A stretch of 36,544 nt of DNA, taken from the NCBI GenBank assembly GCA_046160865.1, contig JBJXHG010000002.1, positions 1-36,544 of the forward strand. The letters are read 5' to 3'. The translations under genes and the position numbers were made by a program. Every line of letters begins with the position of its first letter. Position 1 is the stretch's first letter. The notes under the pieces were generated by a model that was not told the DNA's origin, did not search any database, and saw only the letters and a program-made list of their open reading frames with translations. Shown here one piece after another: positions 35,873 through 36,544 of the stretch. The DNA is from JBJXHG01 sp046160865 (lineage in GTDB: Bacteria; Planctomycetota; UBA1135; GCA-002686595).

Positions 35873-36544
35873 TCACTGGCCGGAGACTTGGAATCCCAGG
35901 CGTAGGTAGCGATTGACGCGCGGTGCCGTGTAGTCGACTTGCCAGTGCGTACGTCCTTGCTCACGCGCTTCCGCGAGGAACGCGTGCAGGCTCGGCGCGG
36001 CGCCGAGCGTGGCGCCATAGGTCGCGAGCGAGCGATCCGGATCGACGTACGGAACTGCGAGGCTGATGGAAGTCGTGTCGCCGACGTGCGCCATCCACGC
36101 GAGGATCGACTCGATGCCGGCGCCGACGTGGATCCACGCCGGGAGACCGAGCGGCGAGTAGAAGCGGTTGGCCGCCGAGTCGACGCCCGCGACGCTGTCC
36201 GACGACAGGTGCTCGACGAGCGGATCGAACGTGTGCGCGTCCTGGAAGTCGTTCTTGCGTAGCTCGACGTCGCGAATCTCCGCTGCGTTGCCGTCGATCC
36301 GCAATTGCACGCCCCAGTTGAAGAAGATGTTGCGTTCGACGACGAGGTCGCGCACGCCGATGCTGGCGTGTTCGTCGCCCTCGTGGTTGCCGTCGAGCGT
36401 CATCGCGATCGGATAGTGCCCCACGGAGTTCGCGATGACGTTGTGCGAGACGCGTCCGGACTTGATGTTGGCGAACCACATGCCCCAACCGCGCGGATTG
36501 GCGTCGTCGATGTCCTTGCCCTCGAGGATGACGTTGCCGCGCAC
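35873..36544 (-). CDS. Right-handed parallel beta-helix protein, 5' part beyond the window
   Basis: The 223 visible residues are the C-terminal part of a longer protein; the frame runs off the right edge, so its start is not in the window. The repeated short strand pattern (VILEGKDIDD, GRVSHNVIANSVGHYPIAM, VRDLVVERNIFFNWGVQLRI, IRDVELRKNDFQDA) is typical of pectate-lyase-like/right-handed beta-helix proteins, many of which are secreted and bind or cleave polysaccharides. The last 70 residues leave the helix pattern (WMAHVGDTTS onward, ending LRLGFQVSGQ). It faces the NRPS/PKS operon. A role on the locus polysaccharide is possible from context, but no catalytic residues could be assigned. Confidence 0.8.
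   Translation of the reverse strand: MRGNVILEGKDIDDANPRGWGMWFANIKSGRVSHNVIANSVGHYPIAMTLDGNHEGDEHASIGVRDLVVERNIFFNWGVQLRIDGNAAEIRDVELRKNDFQDAHTFDPLVEHLSSDSVAGVDSAANRFYSPLGLPAWIHVGAGIESILAWMAHVGDTTSISLAVPYVDPDRSLATYGATLGAAPSLHAFLAEAREQGRTHWQVDYTAPRVNRYLRLGFQVSGQ

Noticed and set aside
1..36544. CRISPR arrays, tRNA/rRNA genes, insertion sequences, integrases
   Set aside because: I saw no repeat-spacer pattern, tRNA-like cloverleaf, transposase or integrase motif while reading either strand. Weak or degenerate cases could be missed without a search tool.

Overview
The window is a GC-rich stretch of bacterial chromosome dominated by one large locus for an exported surface polysaccharide. An unusual nonribosomal peptide/polyketide assembly line is built into it. 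I see no rRNA, tRNA, IS element or CRISPR array. The overall style (very high GC, many GTG starts, dense 4-base start/stop overlaps, a di-heme peroxidase, a PQQ-type sugar dehydrogenase, a sulfotransferase and a GGDEF-like/sugar-transferase fusion) would fit a high-GC Planctomycetota. Myxococcota or another GC-rich environmental phylum cannot be excluded from sequence alone.

Layout. (1) 151-4559, minus strand: secreted di-heme cytochrome c peroxidase, PAPS-type sulfotransferase, lipoprotein glucose/sorbosone-dehydrogenase-like beta-propeller, and a small secreted protein with a very hydrophobic C-terminus. (2) 4627-12024, minus strand: glycan-assembly block, in transcription order Wzx-type flippase, two GT2 glycosyltransferases, polysaccharide deacetylase, GT4 glycosyltransferase, and the undecaprenyl-phosphate sugar transferase that should start the lipid-linked repeat unit. 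(3) 12261-16474, plus strand, divergent from block 2: Wza-like outer-membrane export lipoprotein, Wzz/GumC-like chain-length protein, CpsD-like ATPase with a degenerate P-loop, FkbM methyltransferase. (4) 16491-19862, minus strand: WecG/TagA/CpsF glycosyltransferase, GT2 and GT4. (5) 20189-35836, plus strand, probably one operon: NRPS (formyltransferase - condensation remnant - adenylation domain with an inserted luciferase-like monooxygenase - carrier), PKS (KS-AT-KR-DH-ACP-TE), O-antigen ligase/polymerase-like membrane protein, GT2, GT4 and an AurF-like di-iron oxygenase. (6) 35873-36544, minus strand: 3' part of a beta-helix protein cut by the window edge.

How it may work together. The sugar transferase, glycosyltransferases, flippase, Wza/Wzz-like proteins and ligase/polymerase form a recognisable Wzx/Wzy-type export system. 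Sulfotransferase, deacetylase, FkbM methyltransferase and possibly the dehydrogenase would decorate the polymer. The NRPS/PKS pair reads as a two-module line. A glycine-like substrate (adenylation code read as DILQFGMVWK) would be loaded, possibly N-formylated and oxidised on the carrier, extended once with a malonyl-type unit, ketoreduced, dehydrated and released by a thioesterase. Translational coupling of the PKS to the ligase, and close packing of two glycosyltransferases and the di-iron oxygenase behind it, suggest that this small amino-acyl/polyketide product is either a decoration of the polysaccharide or a metabolite made alongside it. This is the most interesting proposal in the window and it is inference, not demonstrated.
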